Shown: one piece after another, positions 41,932 to 51,765 of the stretch | Position numbering within the stretch: position 1 is the stretch's first letter | Layout: the number at the start of each line of letters is the position of its first letter | IMG/VR virus record: IMGVR_UViG_3300025141_015211 | Span: 18,589 to 82,588 of that record | Source of the DNA: a virus | Direction: 5' to 3' (one strand) | DNA: 64,000 nt | Translations under genes and position numbers: made by a program | Notes under the pieces: model-generated | Databases searched by the model: none | What the model saw: the letters and a program-made list of their open reading frames with translations, nothing else | Told to the model about the DNA's origin: nothing

Positions 41932-42840
41932 CTAACTCAAAATATGAGCAGAGTTTAAGTTAAATCTCATCCTAACTGAATCTTTTAAATTGTTCAAGCC
42001 TAATGACAAAAAGACAGAAGACGCGAGATAATATAAAAATTTCAAATCATACCTGAAAGTTTCAGCAACTTCTGAAGACCTCAATACAAAATGCATGTCA
42101 AGTATATTTTCTCTGTATGATGCGTGTATTAAAGATATGCATGTATCATCTGTATAGATAAATCTTCTTGAGTAAGCTGTCTCAACACGATTGTATGGGT
42201 TCTTGCCTGCCAGTTCATTTTGTATTGTCTGTGTCAAAGCTGACAAAATCCTTTCATAGTACTCTTTTTCAGGCTCATACTCCATTACGTTAGCGTCTGC
42301 TTCTAAGAACTTGCCATCGTCATAAATTGTAAAACATAGTGGTGATGCTTCATAGCCGTTAGACGAACTTGCATAATCAAACACCATTTTTGATATCTCG
42401 TCTAAAGAAGCTGTTTCAGTTGATGCAAAGTCTTTTGCGACTTTTTTTGCAATACTATGTGTCGTGTCTCTTATAACTAAAACATTTGGTAATCTTTCTA
42501 AGCGCTCTGCGTAATTTGTAAATTCAGCATGGAGGACTTTTATATTTTCTAAACTCTGGATTTCATCGCCACGGGCTTCATAGCGTGCCTGTATCACATC
42601 AAATTCTGGCAATAATATTACCAACTTATTGTTCATGTTGAGAATTTCTCTTTTAAAATTTTCATTATGAAAAAAGTAATCACGACTGTATTGCTTGGCA
42701 TGTATTAGCATGGAAAGGCATGACCTGTCATGTATGTTCCAAGCATAAGACGTAGCTTTGTGCAACGACGAATAAAGTGTAGTCTTGCCTGATAGATCTG
42801 GCCCTTCTAATAGAATGTAATTTATTGGAAAACGTGTCAT
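41932..42840 (-). CDS. dNMP kinase-like / ThyA-fold-like fusion (302 aa)
   Basis: Residues 9-22 (LLEGPDLSGKTTLY) are a thymidylate-kinase-type P-loop, and LPEFDVIQARYEARGDE fits its lid region. From about residue 190 the chain changes to a region like the second half of thymidylate synthase (LHASYRENILDMHFVLRS, then a helix, then NLNSAHIL), with a typical R-x-x-[DE] turn and final [DS]-A-H-[IL]. The ThyA catalytic Cys is not seen. A substrate-binding or modified-nucleotide role is possible. Confidence 0.6.
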   Translation of the reverse strand: MTRFPINYILLEGPDLSGKTTLYSSLHKATSYAWNIHDRSCLSMLIHAKQYSRDYFFHNENFKREILNMNNKLVILLPEFDVIQARYEARGDEIQSLENIKVLHAEFTNYAERLERLPNVLVIRDTTHSIAKKVAKDFASTETASLDEISKMVFDYASSSNGYEASPLCFTIYDDGKFLEADANVMEYEPEKEYYERILSALTQTIQNELAGKNPYNRVETAYSRRFIYTDDTCISLIHASYRENILDMHFVLRSSEVAETFRYDLKFLYYLASSVFLSLGLNNLKDSVRMRFNLNSAHILS

Positions 42841-42844
42841 CTTT

Positions 42845-45800
42845 CTATACTACCAAGGGTTTCATTTTTGCCCCTGAGGTGCTTGCACCCCACTGACCAT
42901 CATTCTTGACATCAGCAATCCATATTGTAAAAGGGCTTGCTTCTTTTGGCAAGAATCCCCATACCCTAAGCCAGGCTGATGCGTTTTGATCATCACAAAT
43001 TCTTAATCTATAAAATGTCTTACCTGTCTTTGTTTTCTTTTTTATAATTTCTTGTATGCAAAACCAAGCCACATCCCTTGTATCACCTGATAGTGTTGTA
43101 ACAGCAGGTATTTCTGCTCTTTCAATTTTACCAAGCACACCATCTGGATATAACAAGTCTTGCGGGACAGATGATGTTAATTCATAATACATTTCTAGCA
43201 TTTCTGACCTTGACCAATCTTGTTCTTCGAGCGTGTCTTCAATGAGCTTAGGTAGTATTAATTGTGCGCCACTTTTCAATGCTTGACGTGCAGTCATACC
43301 ATGCTGACCTTTTCTTAATTGCTCATAGTTTTCAATAATAATTTTATGTAACTGCTTATGATTTTTTATTCTGCCCATTTCAAAATCATCCAAAGAATAG
43401 AAAGCGCTAATTTTGCACAAAGAAGCAAAACAAGTTTTGTTCATTTTAGAATGTTTCCACTTGCCATTCTCGTCGTAAAGCATATCTTGCAAGCTTTTAT
43501 AAGGCCGCATTATCATGATCTCATTAACAGCATTTATACCGACACCCTTGACGGAAGATAACGGGGGTACAAATGATGATTTATCTTCTGAATAAATCCA
43601 TTCATCACCCGAATAATTGATATCAGCAGGCGCAAACTCATACCCCATTTGCTTAATTTCACCAATTGTTTTTACCATTGCCTTAGGGTTGCTATTTTCT
43701 GATTGTAGAATTGTGGCCAACCAAAGTTTTTCATGATGCGTGTGAAGCCACGCCGCATAGTAAGAGTCAATTGCATAAGCAACAGCATGTGACTTGTTAA
43801 ACCCATACACGCTGAAAAATTCAATTCTATCAAACAACTTATGTAGTGAATCCTCAGGTAGGTCATGCAATTCTTTTGCGCCTTCTACAAATTTTTTCCG
43901 AAGTTCGTCTCTCTCTGCGCCCTTTTTACCCATTGTGTCAAGAGACTTTTTAACCAACGTCTTGCGCATTTTATCAGACTCTCCTGGTGTAAAGCCTGAT
44001 AGTTTTTGTGCAAGCAGCATAAACTGCTCTTGAAAAGTGATATGACCAAATGTTGATCCCAATATCTCTTCGATTACTGGATGGTCATACTGAATACTAT
44101 TTGCATTTTTCTTATCTTTGACATATTTTTTATGAACATTCGCACGCAATGGACCAGGTCTATAAATTGCAGTTAATGCTGCAAGTTCTTCGATTGAAGT
44201 AGGCTTAGCTTCTTCACAGAAATTTCTTGCGCCTTCGGCCGTAAATTGAAACACTCCTGTCTTTCTACGCTGGTGATAAACATGCTTCCACACTTTTTCA
44301 TCATCTTGTTGATTAAACCTACAATTTAAGTGTTCATCAAAGTATTCTTTGATTTGTAAAAATGTCGGACTCGTATTGCCAGACGCTTTAAGAATACGCC
44401 TAATACAGTTCTCTACATCCTTAAGTAGTGTTAGACCTAGAAAATCAAACTTAATAAAACCGTTATCTTCCAAGTTTCTAAAGTTCATACCTTCAGTCCA
44501 GGGCGTCTGGAGCTCGCCACGAACACCTACAAGGGGCATTGTCTTTTCAAGCTCTTCAGCAGGCGCAATGATCACTCCGCCAGCATGTCGACCAATACTT
44601 CTATTTTGCATAAACAACGCTTCGATGTGATCCTTAACTTTAGGGTACTTTTCCATGAACGACTGATATCGACTAGAATGTTGCATGCAATCTTCATGCT
44701 TTAAGACAAAGACAGACTTTTCTGTATTTTCATCTCTAACACAAGGCATTACTTCATTTTGGAGTGGGCCAGTAACAGCATTAATTTCATCGAACGGTAC
44801 ATCATAGAACTTAGCAATATCTTTGACAAGTGATTTAAGTTTTAGGGTGTTAAAGTTAGACACAGGAATGACAGCGTCATCGCCATACAACTCTCTAGCT
44901 GCATCAATCAGCGCATCGCGATCACCTGCGTCAGAATCAATGTCAGGCCAAGATGTTCTGTGACGTCCCAAAAAGCGGTCCCACAGCAACCCGTACGGTA
45001 GCGGGTCGAGTTGTGTAATCCCTAGGAGGTAATTTACCAAGCTACCGCCGCCAGAACCACGTGCAGGACCGAACAGAGTCCGATCTTCAGCCTTGTGGAA
45101 GACTTGGTACATTGTCAGGAAGTAATTTTCAAAGCCTAGAAATTTAATATCTTCTAATTCGGTTTTTGCACGTGCAACATACTCCGGCTTTAAGTGTAAC
45201 TCTGATTCTACCATCCCCTTTTTTACAAGGTCGACAAGCTGATCAAATGCTGTCTTAGCAGGCGTATTAAAGTTTGGCAGTTTGACTGATTGATCGATCC
45301 ATGTGTCTTCACACATTTCCCAGGCTATATCGTGTGTACGTTCAATGGCATCACAAATCAGTTGATCTTGCCCTTTATAAAACTCATGTTTGTCGCGGTG
45401 GAGTAGATACTCATCCCACATTTGAGAAGCATTTTTAGGATACAGCTCACACTTTAGATCATCAAACTCAGGTAGCGGAGAAGGATCATTCCCCATCCAC
45501 CCGAGCTTTTTATAGAGCTCCCTTGCTTCCCACTTATCTGGACCGTAGTAGTGAGAATCAGCTGTAGCAATCAACGGCACGCCCGTTGCATTGTGAAGCT
45601 GTATTAGGTGATTGTTTACCTTATGTTGTGCTTCAAGACGATTAAATTGAAGTTCTAAAAAGAAATTTTCGACGCCGACACATGATGTGAAACGATCCGT
45701 TAAATTCTGCAATTCCCTTTGAATCTCATCATGTGGCTTATTAAGTGCCTCGCCGCGTAAAACGCGGTTTGAGTATATTCCTCCCAAGCAGGCTGTAGAT

Positions 45801-46375
45801 ACAACTAGTCCTTCGCCATGTTCTTGAAGCATTTTAAAATCAATGCGCGGGAATCGGTAAAAACCATGCTTATAAGCTTTTTTGATTAGTGTAAAAAGGT
45901 TACCTAGACCAACTCTATTTTTGGCAACTACAACTAAGTGATAGCGGCGTTTCCACTCGTCCTTTTGAACATCAATTGTTTTGGTCTCGTCTTCATTTTC
46001 AACAGTGTGACCAGCAGCAACTACATCTTCATCGGCATCAATATCTGTTCTTTCCTTTGCCTTCTTTTCAGACTTAGCATCTCTAACGGCTTGCCTGTGG
46101 GCTTCATAGTCATTGCGCCAGTCTGAAAGTGAGGGGACAAAGTAGAACTCGCAACCGTAAAGCTGGCGATATTTTCTGCCTGCCTTTTGCATCTTTTCAG
46201 CATGCTTTCGTGCATGTGCCAGGCCTGAACCATTTCCATGATCTGTTAAAGCCCACGCATCCATTTCATTCTTTAAAACAAAATCTATGTGATCAGCAGG
46301 ATATCCTAGCCCGTCGAAAACTGAAAATCCCGTATGGGCATGCAAGCCTACAAATCTATTTGGTTTAATAATCAC
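42845..46375 (-). CDS. dnaE: DNA polymerase III alpha subunit (1176 aa)
   Basis: The PHP domain starts FVGLHAHTGFSVFDG with ALTDHGNGSG. The palm has GPARGSGGGSLVNYLLGIT and PDIDSDAGDRD (the P-D-x-D-x-D catalytic motif), then SIGRHAGGVIIAP, TAIYRPGPLRAN and GFNKSHAVAYA. The length and order fit a complete C-family replicase, with a C-terminal OB-like region at about 1050-1176. Phages usually carry family A or B polymerases, so a DnaE is unusual. GTG start, AAGGA and a CGTGTAA-17-TATAAT promoter upstream. Confidence 0.95.
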   Translation of the reverse strand: MIIKPNRFVGLHAHTGFSVFDGLGYPADHIDFVLKNEMDAWALTDHGNGSGLAHARKHAEKMQKAGRKYRQLYGCEFYFVPSLSDWRNDYEAHRQAVRDAKSEKKAKERTDIDADEDVVAAGHTVENEDETKTIDVQKDEWKRRYHLVVVAKNRVGLGNLFTLIKKAYKHGFYRFPRIDFKMLQEHGEGLVVSTACLGGIYSNRVLRGEALNKPHDEIQRELQNLTDRFTSCVGVENFFLELQFNRLEAQHKVNNHLIQLHNATGVPLIATADSHYYGPDKWEARELYKKLGWMGNDPSPLPEFDDLKCELYPKNASQMWDEYLLHRDKHEFYKGQDQLICDAIERTHDIAWEMCEDTWIDQSVKLPNFNTPAKTAFDQLVDLVKKGMVESELHLKPEYVARAKTELEDIKFLGFENYFLTMYQVFHKAEDRTLFGPARGSGGGSLVNYLLGITQLDPLPYGLLWDRFLGRHRTSWPDIDSDAGDRDALIDAARELYGDDAVIPVSNFNTLKLKSLVKDIAKFYDVPFDEINAVTGPLQNEVMPCVRDENTEKSVFVLKHEDCMQHSSRYQSFMEKYPKVKDHIEALFMQNRSIGRHAGGVIIAPAEELEKTMPLVGVRGELQTPWTEGMNFRNLEDNGFIKFDFLGLTLLKDVENCIRRILKASGNTSPTFLQIKEYFDEHLNCRFNQQDDEKVWKHVYHQRRKTGVFQFTAEGARNFCEEAKPTSIEELAALTAIYRPGPLRANVHKKYVKDKKNANSIQYDHPVIEEILGSTFGHITFQEQFMLLAQKLSGFTPGESDKMRKTLVKKSLDTMGKKGAERDELRKKFVEGAKELHDLPEDSLHKLFDRIEFFSVYGFNKSHAVAYAIDSYYAAWLHTHHEKLWLATILQSENSNPKAMVKTIGEIKQMGYEFAPADINYSGDEWIYSEDKSSFVPPLSSVKGVGINAVNEIMIMRPYKSLQDMLYDENGKWKHSKMNKTCFASLCKISAFYSLDDFEMGRIKNHKQLHKIIIENYEQLRKGQHGMTARQALKSGAQLILPKLIEDTLEEQDWSRSEMLEMYYELTSSVPQDLLYPDGVLGKIERAEIPAVTTLSGDTRDVAWFCIQEIIKKKTKTGKTFYRLRICDDQNASAWLRVWGFLPKEASPFTIWIADVKNDGQWGASTSGAKMKPLVV

Positions 46376-46398
46376 TCTTGGTCCTTGTATTTATGTTT

Positions 46399-46427
46399 AT
46401 TATATCATAAGATAGTAAAAATTACAC
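46399..46427 (-). promoter_or_regulatory. Promoter of the CGTGTAA-17-TATAAT class, before dnaE
   Basis: On the minus strand GTGTAA (46427-46422, preceded by C) and TATAAT (46404-46399) are 17 bases apart. The expected start near 46392 leaves a leader of about 17 bases with AAGGA. Confidence 0.7.
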
Positions 46428-46454
46428 GTTTTCATGACAATTATCTTTAATGCA

Positions 46455-47195
46455 CTATGCGTGTCGATGATGCATTTTACTCATCACGTCTGGGTGACTT
46501 TTTATTTCATTAATAGTTTTTACAGCTGTGTCAAACCAAAACTTTGCTATAAAATTTTGTCTATGATCTGCAAAAAATATATGCTTGATTCTACTAACAG
46601 CGCCTGTTTCTAATAGTCTCCACATCAGCAGATATTCAAGGCCTTCAACATCAATTTTCAAAATATCAATGTCTTTATCAAGTTCGAAAATATATCTTGT
46701 TAAATCAACAATCGCTACCTTGTGAGTCATACCTGGATCGTGATTAAATCGACCTGAAACTTCTGAAGCATCTGTCGATATCTTAAAGGGGAGCATTGAA
46801 GCGCCACCATTATCGTCATCTGGTGAGCCCTTAAAATAAAGATGCGCCTCATCGCAGTCTGTGTGTCCAACGGCGCAATCATGGAAAATTAAGTTTTGAT
46901 AGTTTGAAAATCTTTCTTTGATTGCGTTTACATGTATAGGGTTGGGCTCAAAAGCGTGCACTTCAGCCCCCAAAGACACATAATCTGCAATCTGATCTCC
47001 GTGACAAGAACCTAAATCAAGAATTACGCTATTCTTATCAAGCTCTAAAGCGCTAATAATCTCAGAGGTTGTCATATCATAAAAACTTTGATCTAGTGAC
47101 TCATCAACAAATAATGCTATTTTATCATAGTTTTCTATTATAGCTGCGTAGTCTTCAGTATCTAATAATCTTTCTCTATGTGTGTCATGCGTCAT
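46455..47195 (-). CDS. FkbM-type methyltransferase (246 aa)
   Basis: VILDLGSCHGDQIADYV is the SAM-binding motif I, followed by AEVHAFEPNP, LIFHDCAVG and DILKIDVEGLEYLLM, the FkbM hallmark. It methylates hydroxyl groups, usually on sugars. It follows an epimerase gene with a 15-base gap, suggesting glycan modification. Confidence 0.8.
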   Translation of the reverse strand: MTHDTHRERLLDTEDYAAIIENYDKIALFVDESLDQSFYDMTTSEIISALELDKNSVILDLGSCHGDQIADYVSLGAEVHAFEPNPIHVNAIKERFSNYQNLIFHDCAVGHTDCDEAHLYFKGSPDDDNGGASMLPFKISTDASEVSGRFNHDPGMTHKVAIVDLTRYIFELDKDIDILKIDVEGLEYLLMWRLLETGAVSRIKHIFFADHRQNFIAKFWFDTAVKTINEIKSHPDVMSKMHHRHA

Positions 47196-47210
47196 CTAAA
47201 TAATTCTCTT

Positions 47211-48185
47211 TTAATAATATTCAGTCAAATCGATCTTCTTTTCTTTAGCATCGTTTAGGTATTTGAGTGGATTGTAATCGCCCATGGGTAAGTTTAATAA
47301 TGTTATCCAACTATTTTGTATACCACTGTCTAGTGAAATTCTGGGTGACCAACCTGAGATGTTTCTAAATTTTTCGCTTGATAAAATGTGATTGCCGAGA
47401 TAATCAGTTTCTGGGTGCCACTTAATAATTTTATTCACGTCAACGTTAACTACTTCAGATATTTTTGACACAATTTCTTGTGTGTTGTATGGATTTTCAG
47501 CAGAAACATTAAAGTCATCACACCACAGCCCTTTCGTGCACGCTAAAACAACAGCTTCACAAAAATCAACAACGTGCATGTAGTCCTTAATCTTTGTGGG
47601 ATCTAAAAACATATCTAAATCGCTCGAGTCTGTTAGGTGAGAATACAAAGTCTTAGCAATTAATGAATTCATATCACCATGACCACCGTAAGCAAAGAGA
47701 GGACGCACAATCATCCATTCATTACAGTTATGCTTAATAATCTGCTCTGCTGCAAGCTTTTGTATTCCATAGAATGTTTTAGGGTTTAACGCTGATAATT
47801 CAGTAATAGCACAATCTTGATAACTTTTTGTGTCGTATATTACTGTTGTACCTGTGTAGCAGACTGGTACGCCTACTTTGTTTGCTGCACGTGCTATTGT
47901 GTGTGTGCCCATAACATTACTTAATGTAGAAAACTCAGAGTTCAAGGCAACAACATCTGTACCTACTACAGCAGCATTGTGGATTAGCACATCAATCTTT
48001 TCAGCTGCCAATATACGTTCCCACTCTTTTTCAGAATTACCATAGACACATGGTTCTCCTGTGTCAATGCACACTAACCCTGTTTCATCACCCAGCAATG
48101 AAACGAATGTGTTGTCTGATTGTTCAATTGCCTTTGCAAGATTTGTGCCGATGAAACCTAGTTCACCTGTTATTGCAAATCTCAT
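47211..48185 (-). CDS. NAD-dependent epimerase/dehydratase (324 aa)
   Basis: FAITGELGFIGTNLAKAI is the Rossmann start (the usual G-G is changed), with LIHNAAVVG, YTGTTVIYD and the catalytic Y-x-x-x-K in FYGIQKLAAEQ. It is the second sugar-nucleotide epimerase in the window and precedes the FkbM methyltransferase. Substrate unknown. Confidence 0.85.
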   Translation of the reverse strand: MRFAITGELGFIGTNLAKAIEQSDNTFVSLLGDETGLVCIDTGEPCVYGNSEKEWERILAAEKIDVLIHNAAVVGTDVVALNSEFSTLSNVMGTHTIARAANKVGVPVCYTGTTVIYDTKSYQDCAITELSALNPKTFYGIQKLAAEQIIKHNCNEWMIVRPLFAYGGHGDMNSLIAKTLYSHLTDSSDLDMFLDPTKIKDYMHVVDFCEAVVLACTKGLWCDDFNVSAENPYNTQEIVSKISEVVNVDVNKIIKWHPETDYLGNHILSSEKFRNISGWSPRISLDSGIQNSWITLLNLPMGDYNPLKYLNDAKEKKIDLTEYY

Positions 48186-48202
48186 ATTTTACCCTCGCAC
48201 AT

Positions 48203-48232
48203 AAAAAAACCCATGAGTAAAAATACTCATGG
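48203..48232 (-). terminator. Intrinsic terminator after dnaK
   Basis: On the minus strand CCATGAGTA and TACTCATGG form a perfect 9-base-pair stem around a four-base loop, followed by GTTTTTTT (48210-48203). It closes the dnaJ-dnaK transcript before the epimerase gene. Confidence 0.85.
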
Positions 48233-48254
48233 ATTTAAGATTTTACATCACAAA

Positions 48255-50153
48255 TTACGGTGATGCTTCTTCAAAGTCTGCATCAATTGTTTCAGTGCTT
48301 ACAACTGGATCAATTTCTAAATCTTGCCCTTGCTCATTTGCCTGAGCTTGCATTTGCATTTGCTGTGTAAAAATTGATACTTCAATCATTACTTTTTGAA
48401 TTTCATCAAGTGACACTTTGATCTCATCAATATTGTCGCCCAAGACTGCAGACTTTGCCCTCTCAAGTGTGGTAGATGCTAAGTCTTTAATGTGGGGTGA
48501 TAAAAAGTCATCTGCTTCTCTTGCCGCAGACTCAAGCTGATACATGTTAGAATCAAGCTCATTCTTTTTATCAATTAATGCACGCCTAGTCTCATCTTCT
48601 TCTCGATTTACTTCAGCATCTTCAATCATTTGACTAATTTCTTGTTCATCAAGGGCACCTGTGTCTTCAATCTTTATCGACTGTACTACACCTGTCGCCT
48701 TGTTCTTTGCTGAGACATTAACGATTCCATTAGCATCAATATCAAAAGTTACTTCGATTTGAGGCGCGCCTCTAGGTGCTGGGTCAATTCCTGTTAATTG
48801 AAAATTACCCAATGTTCTGTTGTCTTTAGCAAACTGTCGCTCACCTTGTAGTGCATGAATATCAACAGATTGTTGTCCATCTACAGCTGTACTAAACACT
48901 TCAGACCTACTACAAGGTATTGTTGTATTTCTTTCGATCAGGGTTGTCATAACACTACCTATAGTTTCAACACCGAGTGATAATGGTGTAACGTCAAGTA
49001 AAAGAATATCTTCAACGTCTCCTGAGAAAACACCGCCTTGGACAGCTGCACCTAGTGAAACAACTTCATCAGGATTTACAGAGTGATTTAACTTCTTTCC
49101 AAAAAACTTTTCAACTGCACTTCTCACTGCAGGAATGCGTGTTGATCCACCCACAAGGAGTACCTCATCAATATCACCTACTTTAAGCTTAGCATCATCT
49201 ATAGCCTTCTTAACAGGCGTCAGCGATGTTGCAATAAAAATCTCGACCATCTGATCAAACTTTGCACGTGTCAAGGTTATTGCAAGATGTTTGGGACCTG
49301 CTGAGTCAGCTGTCAAAAAGGGTAAATTAATATCTGTACTACTAGCAGAAGAAAGTTCAATCTTAGCTTTTTCTGCAGCATCTTTAAGACGCTGAATAAC
49401 AATATTGTCATGTCCAACATTTATGCCTGTGTCTTTTTCAAATTCTGAAACAAGCCAATCGATGATGAGCTGATCTACGTCATCACCTCCCAAATGTGTA
49501 TCACCATTTGTGCTTAAAACTTCGACTACACCATCAGAGATTTCCAAAATAGATATATCAAAAGTGCCGCCGCCGAGATCGTACACAGCAATCTTTTGTT
49601 CACCCTTTTTGTCCATACCGTAAGCAAGTGCAGCAGCAGTTGGCTCATTAATAATGCGTTTAACATCAAGCCCGGCAATTTTACCAGCGTCCTTAGTTGC
49701 TTGACGCTGAGCATCATTAAAATAAGCAGGGACTGTAATGACAGCATCAGTAATCTTAGTACCTAAATAGTCTTCAGCGCTACGCTTTAGCTTTTCAAGA
49801 ATAAGTGCACTCACTTGTTGTGGCGCATACTTCTTTTTACCTATTGCAAACTGGCATGAGCCGTCTCTTTTTCGTTTAATATCGTAAGGCATATTTTCAA
49901 CATGCTTCTTGACATCCTTAAATTTAGCACCCATAAATCGCTTTGAAGAAAATATAGTATTTTCAGGATTGACAATAGCTTGCCTCCGTGCTGTTTTCCC
50001 TACAAGGCGGGCATCATCTGGTGTAAAAGCAACAACAGATGGCGTCGTTCTGTCACCCTCTTCATTCACAATTACTTTAGGAATACCATTTTCGACTACT
50101 GCAACAGCAGAATTTGTCGTCCCTAAATCAATTCCTATTACTTTATTACTCAT
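48255..50153 (-). CDS. dnaK: Hsp70 chaperone DnaK (632 aa)
   Basis: VIGIDLGTTNSAVAVVE, PAYFNDAQRQATKDAG, VYDLGGGTFDISIL and VLLVGGSTRIPAVR give a complete ATPase domain. DVTPLSLGVETIGSVMT links it to the substrate domain, and a helical lid follows. Length is normal for DnaK. No GrpE gene is visible. It lies after dnaJ, the reverse of the common order, and a terminator follows. Confidence 0.98.
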   Translation of the reverse strand: MSNKVIGIDLGTTNSAVAVVENGIPKVIVNEEGDRTTPSVVAFTPDDARLVGKTARRQAIVNPENTIFSSKRFMGAKFKDVKKHVENMPYDIKRKRDGSCQFAIGKKKYAPQQVSALILEKLKRSAEDYLGTKITDAVITVPAYFNDAQRQATKDAGKIAGLDVKRIINEPTAAALAYGMDKKGEQKIAVYDLGGGTFDISILEISDGVVEVLSTNGDTHLGGDDVDQLIIDWLVSEFEKDTGINVGHDNIVIQRLKDAAEKAKIELSSASSTDINLPFLTADSAGPKHLAITLTRAKFDQMVEIFIATSLTPVKKAIDDAKLKVGDIDEVLLVGGSTRIPAVRSAVEKFFGKKLNHSVNPDEVVSLGAAVQGGVFSGDVEDILLLDVTPLSLGVETIGSVMTTLIERNTTIPCSRSEVFSTAVDGQQSVDIHALQGERQFAKDNRTLGNFQLTGIDPAPRGAPQIEVTFDIDANGIVNVSAKNKATGVVQSIKIEDTGALDEQEISQMIEDAEVNREEDETRRALIDKKNELDSNMYQLESAAREADDFLSPHIKDLASTTLERAKSAVLGDNIDEIKVSLDEIQKVMIEVSIFTQQMQMQAQANEQGQDLEIDPVVSTETIDADFEEASP

Positions 50154-50223
50154 TAATCACATCTCCTATCTGTTTTGCGTGATATGCATAAATTAAACAC
50201 AATTTTTACTAAGAAAACCCTTT

Positions 50224-51294
50224 TTAATCATTTTTTTTAATGTCTTCTCTTAGCTGTTTAAATTTTCTAATTAAACCTAGTTCATCACTAGATAAATTTG
50301 TTGGTGTCAAAACATGAATCTGAACATGAAGTGTACCTCTATGTCCAGAACCTGCACCGTTTAGCAAGCCTTTTTCTTTGAATTGAAACACACTGTGTGT
50401 TTGTGTACCTGGCGGGATTTTAACTGTAATTTTTTCATCTATACCGTCAAATTCAAGTTCATTACCTAAAATTGCAGCTTCAATCGGTATTTGCATAGCT
50501 GTATACAAATTAGATCCATCTCGGTCAAACCTGTCATTTTCTTGTAAAATAATTTGGGCGTATGCATCACCCGGTTCACCACAGTTAGGTGCAAAATGCC
50601 CTAAGCCCTGTAGTCTAATTTGATCGCCTTCCAAAACGCCGGCAGGAATATTAACAGTTACGTCTTTGATTTCAGGGCGTAGACCTTGACCAGAGCATAA
50701 ACTGCAAGGTGTAGTAATCACTTTACCAGCGCCGCCACATGTCCTACAATTTTGAACAACAGACATAAAACCAGTTTGAAATGCAACTTCCCCTGTGCCT
50801 TTGCATTGTTCACAGGTAGAGATATCACTTTCACTTTGATAACCTTTGCTATCACACGCATCACATGATAAGTTTCTCTGAAATGTTACTCTTTTTTTGC
50901 AGCCCCTCAAGGCTTCTCGAAAAGACACTTCAACGCCTATTCCAATATTACCGCCTGTTCGAGGTCTTGCACTTGCACTAGAAGACCGTTTTCTTCTACC
51001 TCCAAAAATATCAAAACCAAAACCTTGAAAAATATCAGAAAAAGAACTAAAAATATCTTCAGGCATACCTGAAAAGTCTGCAGTCCCGTACTTATCATAA
51101 TTACTTTTCTTCTCAGAATCAGACAAAACAGCATAAGCTTGAGAGATTTCTTTAAATTTCTTTTCTGCTTCTTCATCATCCGGGTTCTTGTCAGGATGAT
51201 ACTTCATTGCTAGCTTTCTGTAAGCTTTCTTTATTTCGCTATCTGATGAATTTTTAGATACACCTAATAACTCATAAAAATCATGTGATGCCAC
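50224..51294 (-). CDS. dnaJ: Hsp40 co-chaperone DnaJ (356 aa)
   Basis: A J domain with HPD (KYHPDKNP), a Gly/Phe region, four C-x-x-C-x-G-x-G zinc motifs ([32 protein letters not shown]) and two beta C-terminal domains make a full type I DnaJ. It would stimulate the ATPase of the DnaK encoded 70 bases downstream. A second, unrelated J-domain protein lies at 59099. Confidence 0.97.
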   Translation of the reverse strand: MASHDFYELLGVSKNSSDSEIKKAYRKLAMKYHPDKNPDDEEAEKKFKEISQAYAVLSDSEKKSNYDKYGTADFSGMPEDIFSSFSDIFQGFGFDIFGGRRKRSSSASARPRTGGNIGIGVEVSFREALRGCKKRVTFQRNLSCDACDSKGYQSESDISTCEQCKGTGEVAFQTGFMSVVQNCRTCGGAGKVITTPCSLCSGQGLRPEIKDVTVNIPAGVLEGDQIRLQGLGHFAPNCGEPGDAYAQIILQENDRFDRDGSNLYTAMQIPIEAAILGNELEFDGIDEKITVKIPPGTQTHSVFQFKEKGLLNGAGSGHRGTLHVQIHVLTPTNLSSDELGLIRKFKQLREDIKKND

Positions 51295-51309
51295 GTTTAC
51301 ACTCTAGTA

Positions 51310-51756
51310 TTATTCTATTTCTTTGTCGTAAGGTTCAAAAAGCAAGGTATCAGACTCAAAGCATCTGTCTAAATAATCTTCAAGTTGCTCGAATGTTGTA
51401 CAAACTTTAACACCACTTCTTGCAAGCATTAAGTTAAATTTTGCACCCTGGGGTAAACCTTGACAAAAGTATACGATGGGCACTTCATTCGCATATGCGT
51501 AACCGGCTTCCCAGATAGTTCCAATGTCCTTATCTCTTGTATTTACAATGAGAAAATCTGCTGTCTTGATATGGTGTAAGTTTCCATCAAATGTTGCATC
51601 TTGAGTCTCTTTAGGCGCATTTGGCGGACAGACAAAGATTCTTCGTGGTGATGCTAAGTCAATCCACGACCTGGTGTCACAAACCTCTTCAAGGCGAGTG
51701 AGTTCTTCTGCTTGTGTCGGGTTAAACCAGCCCGATGCTAGATAAATCTTTTTCAT
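51310..51756 (-). CDS. Nucleoside 2-deoxyribosyltransferase-like protein
   Basis: IYLASGWFNPTQAEELTRLE at the start, DFLIVNTRDKDIGTIWEAGYAYANEVPIV in the middle. The D-x-G-T-x-x-E-x-G-x-A segment holds the catalytic Glu of this family. It exchanges bases between deoxynucleosides and could recycle host nucleosides or remove unwanted ones. Lies between ThyX and DnaJ. Confidence 0.85.
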   Translation of the reverse strand: MKKIYLASGWFNPTQAEELTRLEEVCDTRSWIDLASPRRIFVCPPNAPKETQDATFDGNLHHIKTADFLIVNTRDKDIGTIWEAGYAYANEVPIVYFCQGLPQGAKFNLMLARSGVKVCTTFEQLEDYLDRCFESDTLLFEPYDKEIE

Positions 51757-51765
51757 GTTAATCTC

